Source: Sambucus nigra (taxonomy: Eukaryota; Streptophyta; Magnoliopsida; Dipsacales; Adoxaceae). Taken from it: a stretch of DNA of 64,000 bases. Where the stretch lies: positions 535,417,467-535,481,466 of the forward strand of contig OX422213.1 in NCBI GenBank assembly GCA_949130495.1, given 5' to 3'. Below are positions 10,268 through 21,013 of the stretch, piece after piece. Below the pieces are notes generated by a model. The model ran no database searches, was not told the DNA's origin, and saw nothing but the letters and a program-made list of their open reading frames with translations. Position 1 is the stretch's first letter, and each line of letters opens with the position of its first letter. Both the position numbers and the translations under genes were made by a program.

Positions 10268-12546
10268 TGTGGACATCCCTGGAATTCATCTCCTCAACCT
10301 CCTGCGGGGCAGGGGAAAAGGGGATGGAAAAAGGTCTCGTGCTCGCTTACTTTCTAAGAGAACTTCGGCCATCATCAGTGTGGGGTAAATATAAAGATTT
10401 CGAGTCGCCAACCTATTTTGCTCAAAACAGGCAAAAAAACTTATTGCCGCCCCGAGAAATGGCATCCAAGAAAAACAGATGCTTACAAAACCAATAGTTC
10501 GAAGGTTCGGGGTCAAAGTTATGGAATGGGAAGCTGTTAGGCACCCATCCCGCCCTTTCGATCTCTCATGGGCTTGTGTTCTTCTTTTCCTTTATTTTTC
10601 ATGGGCGTTTATATATAATGGAGATCGAAATTGCCCAACTTATACCATGGAAGAGATAGAGTGAGGTCATCCATAGGAATGTTCTCAAAGGTAATATATA
10701 GAAAATACGATTTATGCGCTTATCATGATATTGATCGTTATGACGAAACAATAATTTATGTTTGATAAAATGCTACAAAGGATCACAAATATAATATGTA
10801 TTGAAACAATGCGGAATTTAGGAAAATTGAAAATTTTGAAAATTAGGAAATTAGAAAACTGGACTCGAGTCTCGGGTTTTAACCCAAAATGCATACGTAG
10901 CTTGTAAAGTCATCAAAGTTCACGTAGTTCGCATGGGGGAAGAGGGTGGGGTTTATCTCGTGGACTCGAACGGGATTTTATTATACGCGTGTGTGTGTAT
11001 AAAATTTGTTTTAGTTTTGAAAAGTCGTGATGGACAATCCCACAGGAATTTATAGGCGTAACCCAGTTTTTTCTTGTTCTAAGTTATTTATGGAAAATAA
11101 AGTATGTGCAATATAATTAATAAAAGGTGGGATGTTAATGTGTATGAGATAAAGTAAAAGAACTAAATTATGAACTTACTTAATTAATGCAAACATAAGA
11201 AATTAAAAAAAAGGGGGAAGTGCTTGGACCTTCTTTCAAGAATTAAATCTTGATATTGATCTTGGATGAACTCCCTTGAAGTTTGATATGAATGTTGGAT
11301 GTGAGAGAATGAGTTTTTCAAAATTTCGTGTGAACAAGATGGGAATGTAAGATTAAATGGAATTTCACACAAGGAAACTTCACTCATAGTAAGAGAATGT
11401 TTTTGAGACTACGGATGCTGATGGATTCAAGGTTTGCTTTTGGAGTGAGCTCATGCCCTATATTTATAGGGTAGGGGGTGGTGCCGATCAGCATAGTATC
11501 ATCCTTGTTAATTGGCAGGCAACCCTCTACACACTGTCGATTGGCAGGGAACTGGCCCTATCGATTGGGAGTCTCGTGCAAATTTGTTTGAAAAAAAGGT
11601 CGTAAAATGAAATCCGTTGATCCAAATTGTGAACGGGGAATATTGTTAGAAAGGTAATTCAAATACCTTTAAGAGTCCTATGGATCACTCCTAGGTCCAA
11701 GAGTTTACTTTGGGTTAAATATGGCTTGAAATCACACATCGATCCTTCGAACGGGAGATCGTCGAACAAAAACGGAGCGTTCGTCCGAACGGTAAGTCAG
11801 AATAGCACACAGAGCGGACTAGGGAAATGATTAGGCAATATAATTCAACATTCTAATGAGCTTCTCTCAGTTTGGAGAGTCCTTGGTCAATCAGGGCCCG
11901 TAAGCACCTCATGACCTCTTAGACTAAACCGGATCGTTCATCCGCATCAAAAGTCAAAATCTCACATGGGATGGACCGTTGGAAAGGGAATTTAGTTCTC
12001 TTTGGATATTCATTTATCCTTATTTGATCTGCAGAGATGGCCTCTGTTAAACGAAGCTCGTGACTGCCCAGTGGCCTCCAGATCAATTTTTATGGGAAAA
12101 TGGATCCTTCTTCTGAACGGTTATGGCGTTTCGCACATAAGGAGGACCACTGGAAGGGTGTTTAATGCCCTTTAAAGATTCAAAGAAACTTCACTCCGAC
12201 GGTTAAGTTGATTGGGGTCAAATCGGGGCCCATGAGTGCCCGATAGCCTCCAAATTAATTTTTGTTAGTAAAGTGGTCTATTTGTCTGAACCGTTATGAT
12301 GATTTGCGCACGGGGCTAGACCATTGGAAAGGGGATTCGTAGCCCTTTGAATATTTATTGAGATTTTTCTCTCATGATATACTTGATCAGAGTCAAACAT
12401 GGCTTGGGAGCGCCCAGTGACTCTAGATCGATACTCGAAGTGTGACCTAGGGTTTGTAGTGGATTAGGGAGGTGCTAGGGACCTAAGGAGAGAATTACGG
12501 GGCCTAGACGGGGGTCTATATACATACCTAAATACACGGGATCACA
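10268..12546 (-). mobile_element. 5' LTR of the Tat/Ogre-like gypsy element
   Basis: It runs on the minus strand from TGTGATCCCGTG (12546) to GGATGTCCACA (10268), giving 2279 bp with TG...CA ends. The lower end is fixed in two ways: by the primer site next to it, and by the second copy at 62826, where similarity also begins at tgtgg. Shared landmarks with that copy include gtcgccaacctattttgc / gtcgacaacctattttgc and gttaggcacccatccc. The upper end is inferred from TGTG/CACA symmetry and from resumption of Sirevirus leader sequence after it. No coding capacity is recognised. Confidence 0.65.
11456..11471 (-). promoter_or_regulatory. Putative LTR TATA box of the Tat-like element
   Basis: The near-palindrome ccctatatttataggg gives CCCTATAAATATAGGG on the minus strand. 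It is about 1.2 kb upstream of the primer site. The second LTR copy also has ttataggg at the matching place near 63975. Confidence 0.45.
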
Positions 12547-12582
12547 ATAACGGTAAAATAGTGTTTAACTATGATACCAATT

Positions 12583-13302
12583 TGAAAAGGCCCATTTGGG
12601 TGTGTGCTTTAGGCAAAGAAAATGTTTGTAAATTTTCTCAAATAATTATGCGCCAAATATGTGAACCAATTTGATTAACCAAACCTTATATATATAACCC
12701 TAGATCATGAAACTAACTGATTCAAGACATTCATCAATAAAGCATGCAAGGAAAACACAATTTTAGAAAGAAAAAAAAGAAAGGGAAAAAACTATTACTT
12801 CAATTTACTTTTGCAAATCGCAACTTACAAATACAATTACAGAAATTTTCCCAACAATCCTCCCACAGGTGATTCTTTTCTTCAACAATGAATTCTCGCA
12901 AGAACCCATAAAGACCATAGCCTTGAACTAGCAATGACTCCCTCGAGAATCACAAGAACCGCAGTTCCTCCTCCAGTAGTGAATACCCTTGAGTATCCCT
13001 AAGATCAAAATTAGAGACAGCTCTCCACAAGAATAAGTTTGATAAAGAAGTGTTTGGGTTCGGAAGATGATTCAAAAAAAAAATTCCCTAAAAAGTGAAG
13101 ACTATATTGCAACTGTTCTGCAGTTTTCATAAATGAAAAGCCTTAATCAAAAAGTTTCACAAAATAGGTTTTTATAGGAAAACAAAATTTTTGAACGAGA
13201 TCTTAAGGTCGTTTGAATGACATTGTGATATCGTTTGAAGTGGATTAGAACAACCTATCAAACAACCCTCAAAGAGCAAAATAGTACGCTCTTATTTGAT
13301 CC
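12583..13302 (-). mobile_element. Older Sirevirus-type LTR, part 1 (split by the gag-only Sirevirus)
   Basis: It begins tgaaaaggccca at 12583, preceded by atgatacca (12571-12579), a decayed primer site in the same spacing as in the young element (ctctgatacca + att + tgaaag). The leader before it (aacggtaaaatagtgttt) also resembles the young element's leader. Diverged TCGTTTGAA/TTGAACGAG words occur at 13193-13250. It stops at the 5 bp target site gatcc (13298-13302) and resumes after 20220. Family membership is inferred from layout and partial similarity. Confidence 0.5.
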
Positions 13303-14889
13303 TGAAAGCGTTGAGCTAATTTCCCCCTTTTGTTAAATCCAATAAGTGATGCGGAAGCGTTGAATGATGGTTCACAAATAAACAAAGCCAAATTTTAATT
13401 TCTTCGAAACAAATTAAAATAAGTTAATCCAAGTCCTCCTAGAACATGCCTAAGTCATATTTATCAATATTTCAACAAAGTTAGGCGAAACCAAATTTTA
13501 GCAAATGACTTGAATTAAACAAACTTTACCCAATATTAATTTAGTCCCAAATTAAATGTGTGTGATAAATTAAACCGAATTTTATCTTAAATTATGTTAC
13601 GCATGCTTTGTAAATAAATTATGCAAGATAAAATAAAACAATCACACTACGCCGCGATGTACGAGGAAAAACCCAAGACGGGAAACAACCTCGGACGGCC
13701 CTAGCCACAAATCCACTAGATACAGAATTATACTTACAAGACAGATAGACTTACAACGACTAACTCGATCCCTCTCAAGCCTCGACGCTTCTTCTCGTAG
13801 ACACCTCTTCCTAGCGGATAACCTCGGAACACCACCGCGATCTCGGAATCCACCGATGGGGCTTTCTATGGTCACCGTCACCCTAGCAAGGAGCCTTTCT
13901 ACAAGTGGGTAGAATCACAACAAAATGTCTTCTTCTTTGATGGATGTAGAAGCAAACCAAAACTTCTCTTCTTGAATTCGGTAGAGATAAATCGGTGCCA
14001 AACTCCAAGCAATTTGATATGTATATATGAACTTGGATAAACTCAATTGGGTGTAAACACTAGAGTGATGAAAGTATTTTTCTCTAAAAATCTCACTCAA
14101 AACATGAACATTTTCCTAAAACATTTTTGCTCTCAAACTCTCTCTAAGAGATAAACTAAGTTGGAAAAGTTATAGAAATGTTGGTTTGGAAAATGTGATT
14201 CCCGCACTTCATAAAGTCTGAAAAAGTTAGTTAAAAACCAAGTGGGGAAGTGGGTGAAAAACTGCCAAAAACTGTTCCCGCCTAACAGCTCGTTCGAACG
14301 ACATTTCGTTCGAACGAACTCTCGTTCGAACGAGACTTCTAACGATGCACCAGTATGGACTTCGTTAGAATCTCGTTAGATACCTCGTTCGAACTGAAAG
14401 TTCGTTCGAATGATATATCGAACGACGGACCAGTTTAGACTCATTGGCAGGTTCGTTCGAACGACATCTGGTTCGAACGAAAAAACTCATTCGAACGACA
14501 TATCGAACGAACGACCAGAAAGATTGAAAAATTCAATTTTGGCCCAGAAAAATTTATGATCTTATTTTAAAGTTTTATATAATTTCTTTCTTAAAACAAA
14601 ACGCAGTTTTTATAAAACCTAACACCCAATAAACTATGTTCTAAGCTCCTATATATATATATAATTGCATTCATACCTTGGGAGTATGGAACTATGATTG
14701 ATGACGTAGAAACGAGGCACACAAACCGGAATTTTGATGAAGCTTTATACTCTTTGCCGCTACGTCTTCAACAAACACTTCATAGGCTTGAGAATATTAC
14801 AATTTAAATATTATCCTATGTATAAATGTTTTTGTCCGGAATTGAGCCAAAACCATATATGGACTCAATTGGAAATCTCTGTCCTTACA
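13303..14889 (-). repeat. 3' LTR of the gag-only Sirevirus
   Basis: 1587 bp. The minus strand starts TGTAAGGACAGAG and ends GCTTTCA. A TATA-like TTTTATAAAAAC lies at about 14607-14618 on the minus strand. A cluster of CpG palindromes lies downstream at 14291-14511. It is about 21 bp longer than its partner, mostly because of one extra palindrome unit. The short frames at 13642-13881 and 13915-14100 are duplicated in the other LTR and carry no known domain. Confidence 0.9.
14291..14511. repeat. Cluster of CGTTCGAACG-type palindromes in the 3' LTR
   Basis: Perfect CGTTCGAACG copies start at 14291, 14307, 14323 and 14454. One-mismatch copies start at 14386, 14403, 14470 and 14488, and weaker ones at 14363, 14374 and 14502. 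Neighbouring copies are mostly 16-18 bp apart. The cluster lies about 100 bp downstream of the LTR TATA box in the direction of transcription. Confidence 0.85.
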
Positions 14890-15253
14890 AATCTCCCCCT
14901 TTGGCTATTCCGGGATAAAAACCAAACAAAAATCCTAAAGGGCCGTCAAGCTCACTAGACTAAAAACATAACCCACCCAAACTTGACTCAACCCAAGGAT
15001 CAAACGCTTTGCCATTAAACAATGCAGCTTTAGAAGAAGTCCTGCACACTTAAGCAAACTCATCAAATGCATAGGGAATATCAAGATATTAAATGCAATT
15101 AATTAAATTACTCCCCCTAAATTAATTCTCCCCTTTATCAAACACATGACCTACTTAGAAAGACGTCTCCCCCTAAGATAAATCTCCCCCAAACTAAGAT
15201 ACGATAATAATAGGATTAGATACCATTTCTCCCCCTATCATCATTCTCCCCCT
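14890..15253 (-). repeat. Polypurine tract and repeated polypurine-like motifs
   Basis: The functional-position tract, AAAGGGGGAGATT on the minus strand (14890-14903), abuts the 3' LTR. Similar TCTCCCC(C)-type blocks on the plus strand recur near 15111, 15127, 15166, 15183, 15228 and 15245. Multiplied polypurine tracts ahead of the 3' LTR are a reported feature of Sirevirus genomes. Confidence 0.7.
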
Positions 15254-16637
15254 TTTTGTTCAGGAATAGGCAAACGATAAAGAACTTATAGACAGCATGT
15301 TGAAGCTTAAAGTGATAAGACATGAAAGCATATGGGCATATAGGCAAAGACAAAACAACTATCATATATATATATATATATATATATGAGAAATATACCA
15401 ATGAAGTACTTGCATATATATATATAGATATAAACACACATATAACACAAAATATAATAAGTTTGCACACTCGTATGGCAAAAATGTGTCATATGGAAAC
15501 GTAAGTGTAGGGGTGTGAACGAGCAACAATTAAATTTAGACCCAAACACTTAATAAACATTCACGGAGTTCTCATTTGATTGCAAATTTCATCACATTTG
15601 AATATAACCTCATGTGACAATATGAAGATTGAACTCAATGAACAAACATACACAATGCATACAAGCCTAGCATGATGATGATTCTACAAACCAAATAGAG
15701 TCATGACATTAAAGACAACTAGGATAAACGGACATTGTGCAAACCGTTGATATACCATCCAATTCTCCCTCAATAAGCATATATATTCTTTTACTTTTGA
15801 ATGAATATATCAAACAAACATAGGCCTTGGCAATTGTTTTTCTTTTTAATGCCAAATATTCTGTTTTTAGGCCTTTCGATCACGTATTTCTTTTAGATCC
15901 AATAAACGGTGGCTTACAATCGCAAAGGATTTAATTCATCCTTTCGAAGCCCTTCCCCGTGCACATTTTTATTTATCATATTTTCATTTTCACACAAATC
16001 TCACATGCAGCGGATTTTGACATGCACTAGTCCTCCTAGGTCAAAGATATGTATATGACTAGATTGGTAGGAGAACACCTCAAAAAGCTCAAATATAACA
16101 TGTGACATTTAGATTTCAAAAGAGCTCGTGCATGTGTGAATAGAGGCATATAAAAATAGAATCCATTTAACCAATACAAAATCCAACTACTCCATATAAA
16201 GCATGGTAAAGAACATTTTAAGGATTGAAAATCTAAACCAAAAGTTCTAGCCACGTGGGAGCGTTAAAGGAGGGATTTAAACACACGTATATGCCACATA
16301 AAGTGTGTCAAACTAAAATACACACAAAGTAAAATCTTTTTGAGTTTTTAACATTTTTAATCAAAAATAAATATTTACTCAAAAGGACAAACAAAAATCA
16401 TTTGTATTTTTCATTGAGCTTAAATGAAATAAATAAAACACAAATGATAAACAAAAATCTTTTTATATTTTTCAATAATTCAAACAAAAAATATAATACA
16501 AAAAGATAAACAAGTCATACTTTCTATCATGTGATATCAAATAAAGCAATGACTAGAAAATTGACTAAACAAGCATACATTTAGCATGTGAATATAGCAT
16601 AAAGTACAAACACTAAAGTATGCAAACACTAACACAT
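14904..16637 (-). other. Noncoding 3' part of the Sirevirus interior (pol lost)
   Basis: This is where pol would be expected. I see no integrase, RT or RNase H motif on either strand. It holds the polypurine repeats, a (TA)n run at 15363-15386, and AT-rich sequence with aaaca-type words near 16330-16510. Small frames here have no recognisable features. Confidence 0.6.
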
Positions 16638-17264
16638 TCATCCTTTAGATTTAGCAAGGGAGGAAGCATGTGAAAGTAAATGAGAATCAACAACCCTATT
16701 TTGCAAGGCAACCAAGTCGGACTTCCTAACCCAAATTAATGGAGAATGACTATCTTGGGGTGTAGGAACTTTCACTACCGTGGTTACATTACTATGGGAT
16801 TTTCTAGAAATTCGTTTAAGATCAAGACAAAATTTCCTAAGATGACCTTGTCGACCACAATGTGTACAAGTGAGAACATGTCGAAAAGATTTACTTAAGG
16901 AGTGATCTTTAAATGTATTCCTAGTAGATTCTCCTAAAACATTGGTTTGGGCATTATGAGTAATTTCATTACAAGTATTGAAGCTTAAACCACAAGTGTC
17001 ATTTTTAATTTGGATCGTTCCTAACATTTTATCTAGTTTTTCCGAACGACATTCCAAATCAAATTTGACATGACTAGAGTCTTTTAATTTATCATGCAAT
17101 TCTAAAATGTTAGACTCTAATAAAGCATTTCGCTCTTCAAAATCAAGAAGCTCCTTTTTCAAGGATTCCATTAAACCCCTAAGGCTATCTCTCTCGCCTT
17201 CTACATATTCAAGCTTCTCTTGAAGAGTACTCACATGTGTCCTAAGGTCTTCTATTAAAGCATT
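16638..17264 (-). pseudogene. gag: C-terminal continuation of Sirevirus Gag after an in-frame stop
   Basis: It lies in exactly the same frame as the 443-residue Gag upstream, separated only by the TAA at 17265-17267. It continues with a coiled coil (VSTLQEKLEYVEGERDSLRG) and then a second CCHC knuckle, CTHCGRQGHLRKFC, followed by a basic tail to the stop at 16638. The 198-residue frame from the ATG at 17234 is therefore not a separate gene. It is the end of one roughly 650-residue Gag broken by a single nonsense codon. Long Gag proteins with a coiled-coil extension are typical of Sireviruses. Confidence 0.8.
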
Positions 17265-18596
17265 TTAATCAATGACCTTAACACTCTCTCTTAAACTAGC
17301 TTCTAACTTCAAATTAGCTCTTTTCAATTTAATAGATTTCGTATACAGTTCTTGAAAAGCATTTTGAAGTTCACTCAAATCAACCTCATCTTCATTTTCA
17401 CTCTCACTTTCTTCTTCACTCTCACTATCATCAAAAATAAGAGAATCATGTACAATGACCTTGTAAGTGGCATGTGCTATCGTTTCATCAATCGATGAGT
17501 TCTCACTATTACTGACATGACTAGCCATAAAAGCCACAAAATTTTTCTTAGTGGGGGAATCGGGCTTCTCTTCCTTATCACTATCACTAAGGGTTGCATT
17601 ATATGTAATGGGTCGCTTACCATCTTTCCTTAGTTTAGTGGGGCACTCATAAGCCCTATGGCCATAACCTTCACAACCAAAACACTTATCAGACTCGTCC
17701 CTATCTAAATTGTCATTGCTAGGTTTAGGGATCTTCTCGGCTTTGGAAATCTTCTCGCTTTTATCATGTTTAGAAGTATCAAATTTCTTAAAATCATTTT
17801 TAAATTTATCTTTGTTAAATTTAAGAAATTTTCTAAATTTACGAGCAAATAAAGCCATGTCTTCCGAGTCACTATCACTTTCGCTCTCTACTACTTGTTT
17901 GACCTCTTTTCGGGCTTTTAAAGCAACACCCTTCTCGATTTTCTTTTCAGTTTTAGAGGGAAACATATCTAGTTCATAGGTTTGTAAATCACCTACAATC
18001 TCTTCTAATTTCGTAGAGGCTAAAGTGGGTAAAGAATTTAAAACGGTCACTTTAGGAATAAATCTATCGGGTAGGGACCTTAAAATTTTCTTTACAACAC
18101 GGTCGTCAGGTATTTTCTCTCCCAAGTTAAAAGATGAATTAACAATCTCAGAAAGTCTAGCATAAAATTTATCAAAAGTTTCTTTTTCATCCATTTTGAT
18201 AGTTTCAAATTGAGTGGTGAGGTTTTGAAGTTTTGAAGCTTTAACGACACTAGTTCCTTCATGAGTTAATTGTAAAATATCCCAAGCTTCTTTAGCGGTT
18301 TCACACGTCATAATACGTCGGAATTCATTCGGTGCGACAACGCTAAATAAGGCATTTAAACCACGGGAATTAAAGTTAGCAAGTTTAAACTCATTTTCAG
18401 TCCATCTATCGGCGGGTTTGATAACACGTTCATTTTCAACTAAGTAAGTTGGTGGGGAGTATCCGGTAACAACAGACATCCAAACTCTCTCGTCGATAGA
18501 TTTTAGTGCCGATCTCATTCGCGCTTTCCAATACGCGTAGTTTGAACCATCGAAAATAGGAAATTTTGAAAATGGTGAAAAATCCATTTTAGCCAA
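17265..18596 (-). CDS. gag: Sirevirus-type Gag, N-terminal 443 residues
   Basis: The start ATG at 18596 lies about 40 bp after the primer site. Residues 1-240 form a copia gag domain (FPIFDGSNYAYWKARMRSAL, TAKEAWDILQLTHEGTS, KILRSLPDRFIPKVTVL). An acidic-basic stretch with SESDSDSEDMALFARKFRKF follows. A CCHC knuckle CFGCEGYGHRAYEC lies near residue 305, and a Glu/Ser-rich, coiled-coil-prone C-terminus follows. The protein would build the particle and bind RNA. The frame is intact to a single TAA at 17265, beyond which the homologous frame continues. Apart from this stop no damage is seen. No pol gene follows on this element. Confidence 0.9.
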   Translation of the reverse strand: MAKMDFSPFSKFPIFDGSNYAYWKARMRSALKSIDERVWMSVVTGYSPPTYLVENERVIKPADRWTENEFKLANFNSRGLNALFSVVAPNEFRRIMTCETAKEAWDILQLTHEGTSVVKASKLQNLTTQFETIKMDEKETFDKFYARLSEIVNSSFNLGEKIPDDRVVKKILRSLPDRFIPKVTVLNSLPTLASTKLEEIVGDLQTYELDMFPSKTEKKIEKGVALKARKEVKQVVESESDSDSEDMALFARKFRKFLKFNKDKFKNDFKKFDTSKHDKSEKISKAEKIPKPSNDNLDRDESDKCFGCEGYGHRAYECPTKLRKDGKRPITYNATLSDSDKEEKPDSPTKKNFVAFMASHVSNSENSSIDETIAHATYKVIVHDSLIFDDSESEEESESENEDEVDLSELQNAFQELYTKSIKLKRANLKLEASLRESVKVID

Positions 18597-18637
18597 AAAT
18601 TATTTAAAAAAATCGTTAACGAAATAATTTATCACTT

Positions 18638-18651
18638 TGGCTCTGATACCA
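18638..18651 (-). other. tRNA-iMet primer binding site of the Sirevirus
   Basis: The minus strand reads TGGTATCAGAGCCA, separated by 3 bases from the LTR end (CTTTCA). It matches the 3' end of plant initiator tRNA-Met. Confidence 0.9.
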
Positions 18652-18654
18652 ATT

Positions 18655-20220
18655 TGAAAGCGTTGAGATAATTTCCCCCTTTTGTTAAATCCAATAAGTG
18701 ATGCGGAAGCGTTGAATGATGGTTCACAAATAAACAAAGCCAAATTTTAATTTCTTCAAAACAAATTAAAATAAGTTAATCCAAGTCCTCCTAGAATATG
18801 CCTAAGTCATATTTATCAATATTTCAACAAAGTTAGGCGAAACCAAATTTTAGCAAATGACTTGAATTAAACAAACTTTACCCAATATTAATTTAGTCCC
18901 AAATTAAATGTGTGTGATAAATTAAACAAAATTTTATCTTGAATTATGTTACGCATGCTTTGTAAATAAATTATGCAAGATAAAATAAGCCAATCACACT
19001 ACGCCGCGATGTACGAGGAAAAACCCAAGACGGGAAACAACCTCGGACGGCCCTAACCACAAATCCACTAGATACGGAATTATACTTACAAGACAAATAG
19101 ACTTACAACGACTGACTCGATCCCTCTCAAGCCTCGACGCTTCTTCTCTTAGACACCTCTTCCTAGCGGATAACCTCGGAACACCACCGCGATCTCGGAA
19201 TCCACCGATGGGGCTTTCTATGGTCACCGTCACCCTAGCAAGGAGCCTTTCTCCATGTGGGTAGAATCACAACAAAATGTCTTCTTCTTTGATGGATGTA
19301 GAAGCAAACCAAAACTTCTCTTCTTTAATTCGGTAGAGATAAACTGGTGCCAAACTCCAAGCAATTTGATATGTATATATGAACTTGGATAAACTCAATT
19401 GGGTGTAAACACTAGAGTGATGAAAGTATTTTTCTCTAAAAATCTCACTCAAAACATGAACATTTTCCTAAAACATTTTTGCTCTCAAACTCTCTCTAAG
19501 AGATAAACTAAGTTGGAAAAGTTATAGAAATGTTGGTTTGAAAAATGTGATTCCTGCACTTCATAAAGTTTGAAAAAGTTGGTTAAAAACCAAGTGGGGA
19601 AGTGGGCCAAAAACTGCCAAAAACTGTTCCCACCTGACAACTCGTTCGAACGACATTTCGTTCGAACGAGACTTCTAACGACGCACCAGTATGGACTTCG
19701 TTAGAATCTCGTTAGATACCTCGTTCGAACAGAAAGTTCGTTCGAATGACATATCGAACGACGGACCAGTTTAGACTCGTTGTCAGGTTCGTTCGAACGA
19801 CATCTGGTTCGAACGAAAAAACTCGTTCGAACGACATATCTAACGAACGACCAGAAAGATTGAAAATTCGATTTTGGCCCAGGAAACTTTATGAACTTAT
19901 TTTAAAGTTTATATAATTTCTTTCTTAAAACAAAACGCAGTTTTTATAAAACCAAACACCCAATAAACTATGTTCCAAGCTCCTATATATATATAATTGC
20001 ATTCATACCTTGGGAGTATGGAACTATGATTGATGACGTAGAAACGAGGCACACAAACCGGCATTTTGATGAAGCTTTATACTCTTTGCCGCTACGTCTT
20101 CAACAAACACTTCATAGGCTTGAGAATATTACAATTTAAATATTATCCTATGAATAAATGTTTTTGTCCGGAATTGAGCCAAAACTATATATGGACTCAA
20201 TTGGAAATTGTGTCCTTACA
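18655..20220 (-). repeat. 5' LTR of the gag-only Sirevirus
   Basis: 1566 bp, almost identical to 13303-14889. It has the same TATA-like box near 19940 and a palindrome cluster at 19641-19850. Relative to the other LTR it lacks one 16 bp palindrome unit in the first block (three CGTTCGAACG copies there, only two here). Confidence 0.9.
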
Positions 20221-20440
20221 GATCCATATGAGATCATGGGCATCAAACGAGGTATCTAACGAGATGCTAATGTCGTTTGAACTACATAGCAATGTCATTT
20301 GAACGACATAAACAAATTTTTAAAGTTCGCCTATAGGAATCTTAGAAAAAATTTGAAGTTTAAAAAAATCTTCATTTTGAAATAAAACATTTTAGAAAAG
20401 TATCCCAATACTCAGTAAAAAATCTAAGTAACACAAAACC
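20221..20440 (-). mobile_element. Older Sirevirus-type LTR, part 2
   Basis: It starts with the duplicated target gatcc (20221-20225) and continues the LTR interrupted at 13302. Diverged palindrome words (CAAACGAGG, TCGTTTGAACT, CATTTGAACGAC) at 20255-20310 and a tail resembling the young LTR (aaaacattttagaaaagta...) support this. The outer end is not resolved; dehydrogenase exon sequence begins by about 20541. Confidence 0.45.
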
Positions 20441-20540
20441 AAATCCATACTAAAATTACTTCTCATTGTAGAACTTTGTTGAATAAGCTTGATATTCGGA
20501 TCCGTCTTATTGAACGTGTGAACGGGAATTTCTTTGACAG

Positions 20541-20977
20541 TTAGAACGGGATATGCCATACACATTATAGTCAAGGAACTATGGACATGATGGAAAATAA
20601 GTTCTTACATTTGCCCATATTGTATCCCATTTTAAAAAGTCACAATTTGGAATCGTACTATGATTTAAAAGACTTGGACAGTTTCCAACGTTTGGGGTTA
20701 ATGTTACAGTTATTAGCACTTCAATTAAGAAAAAGGAAAAAGCACTCTCAAAACTTGGTGCTGATTCATTTTTGGTTAGAAGTCGCCCAGATCAGACACA
20801 GATACCCTTTGGTTAAATTGTTATTAATTTTCAAAGAAATTTTTAGGCATTTCGAGTCATTTTATGTGAAACGCTAACTTATACTATCTACATTGGTTAT
20901 TGTTTTGAATAATACCTTATACAAATGAATGCACACACGATGCTTTAATTTGATTAAAAATATGAGACAAAATCATA

Positions 20978-21013
<36 letters not shown>

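Larger units (their letters stand above)
13303..20220 (-). mobile_element. Complete nonautonomous gag-only Sirevirus (Ty1/copia), 6918 bp
   Basis: Both LTRs (13303-14889 and 18655-20220), a 5 bp target duplication gatcc (13298-13302 and 20221-20225), a tRNA-iMet primer site (18638-18651) and a polypurine tract (14890-14903) are all visible, so this is a whole insertion. The 3.77 kb interior holds a gag gene only. Protease, integrase and reverse transcriptase are absent. Gag type, palindromic LTR clusters and repeated polypurine tracts place it with Sireviruses. The two LTRs are nearly identical, so insertion is recent and must have used proteins from another copy. It matches the described class of 'terminal-repeat retrotransposons with gag'. 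Confidence 0.9.

Noticed and set aside
13642..14100. 79- and 61-residue minus frames repeated at 18994-19452
   Set aside because: They lie within the two LTRs and are duplicated only because the LTRs are. No domain or known LTR-encoded protein.
14291..14511. CRISPR-like regularly spaced repeats
   Set aside because: Units are 10-12 bp palindromes with 4-10 bp spacers in a plant retrotransposon LTR. No cas genes, and the size is far from CRISPR arrays. The same applies to 35324-35501.
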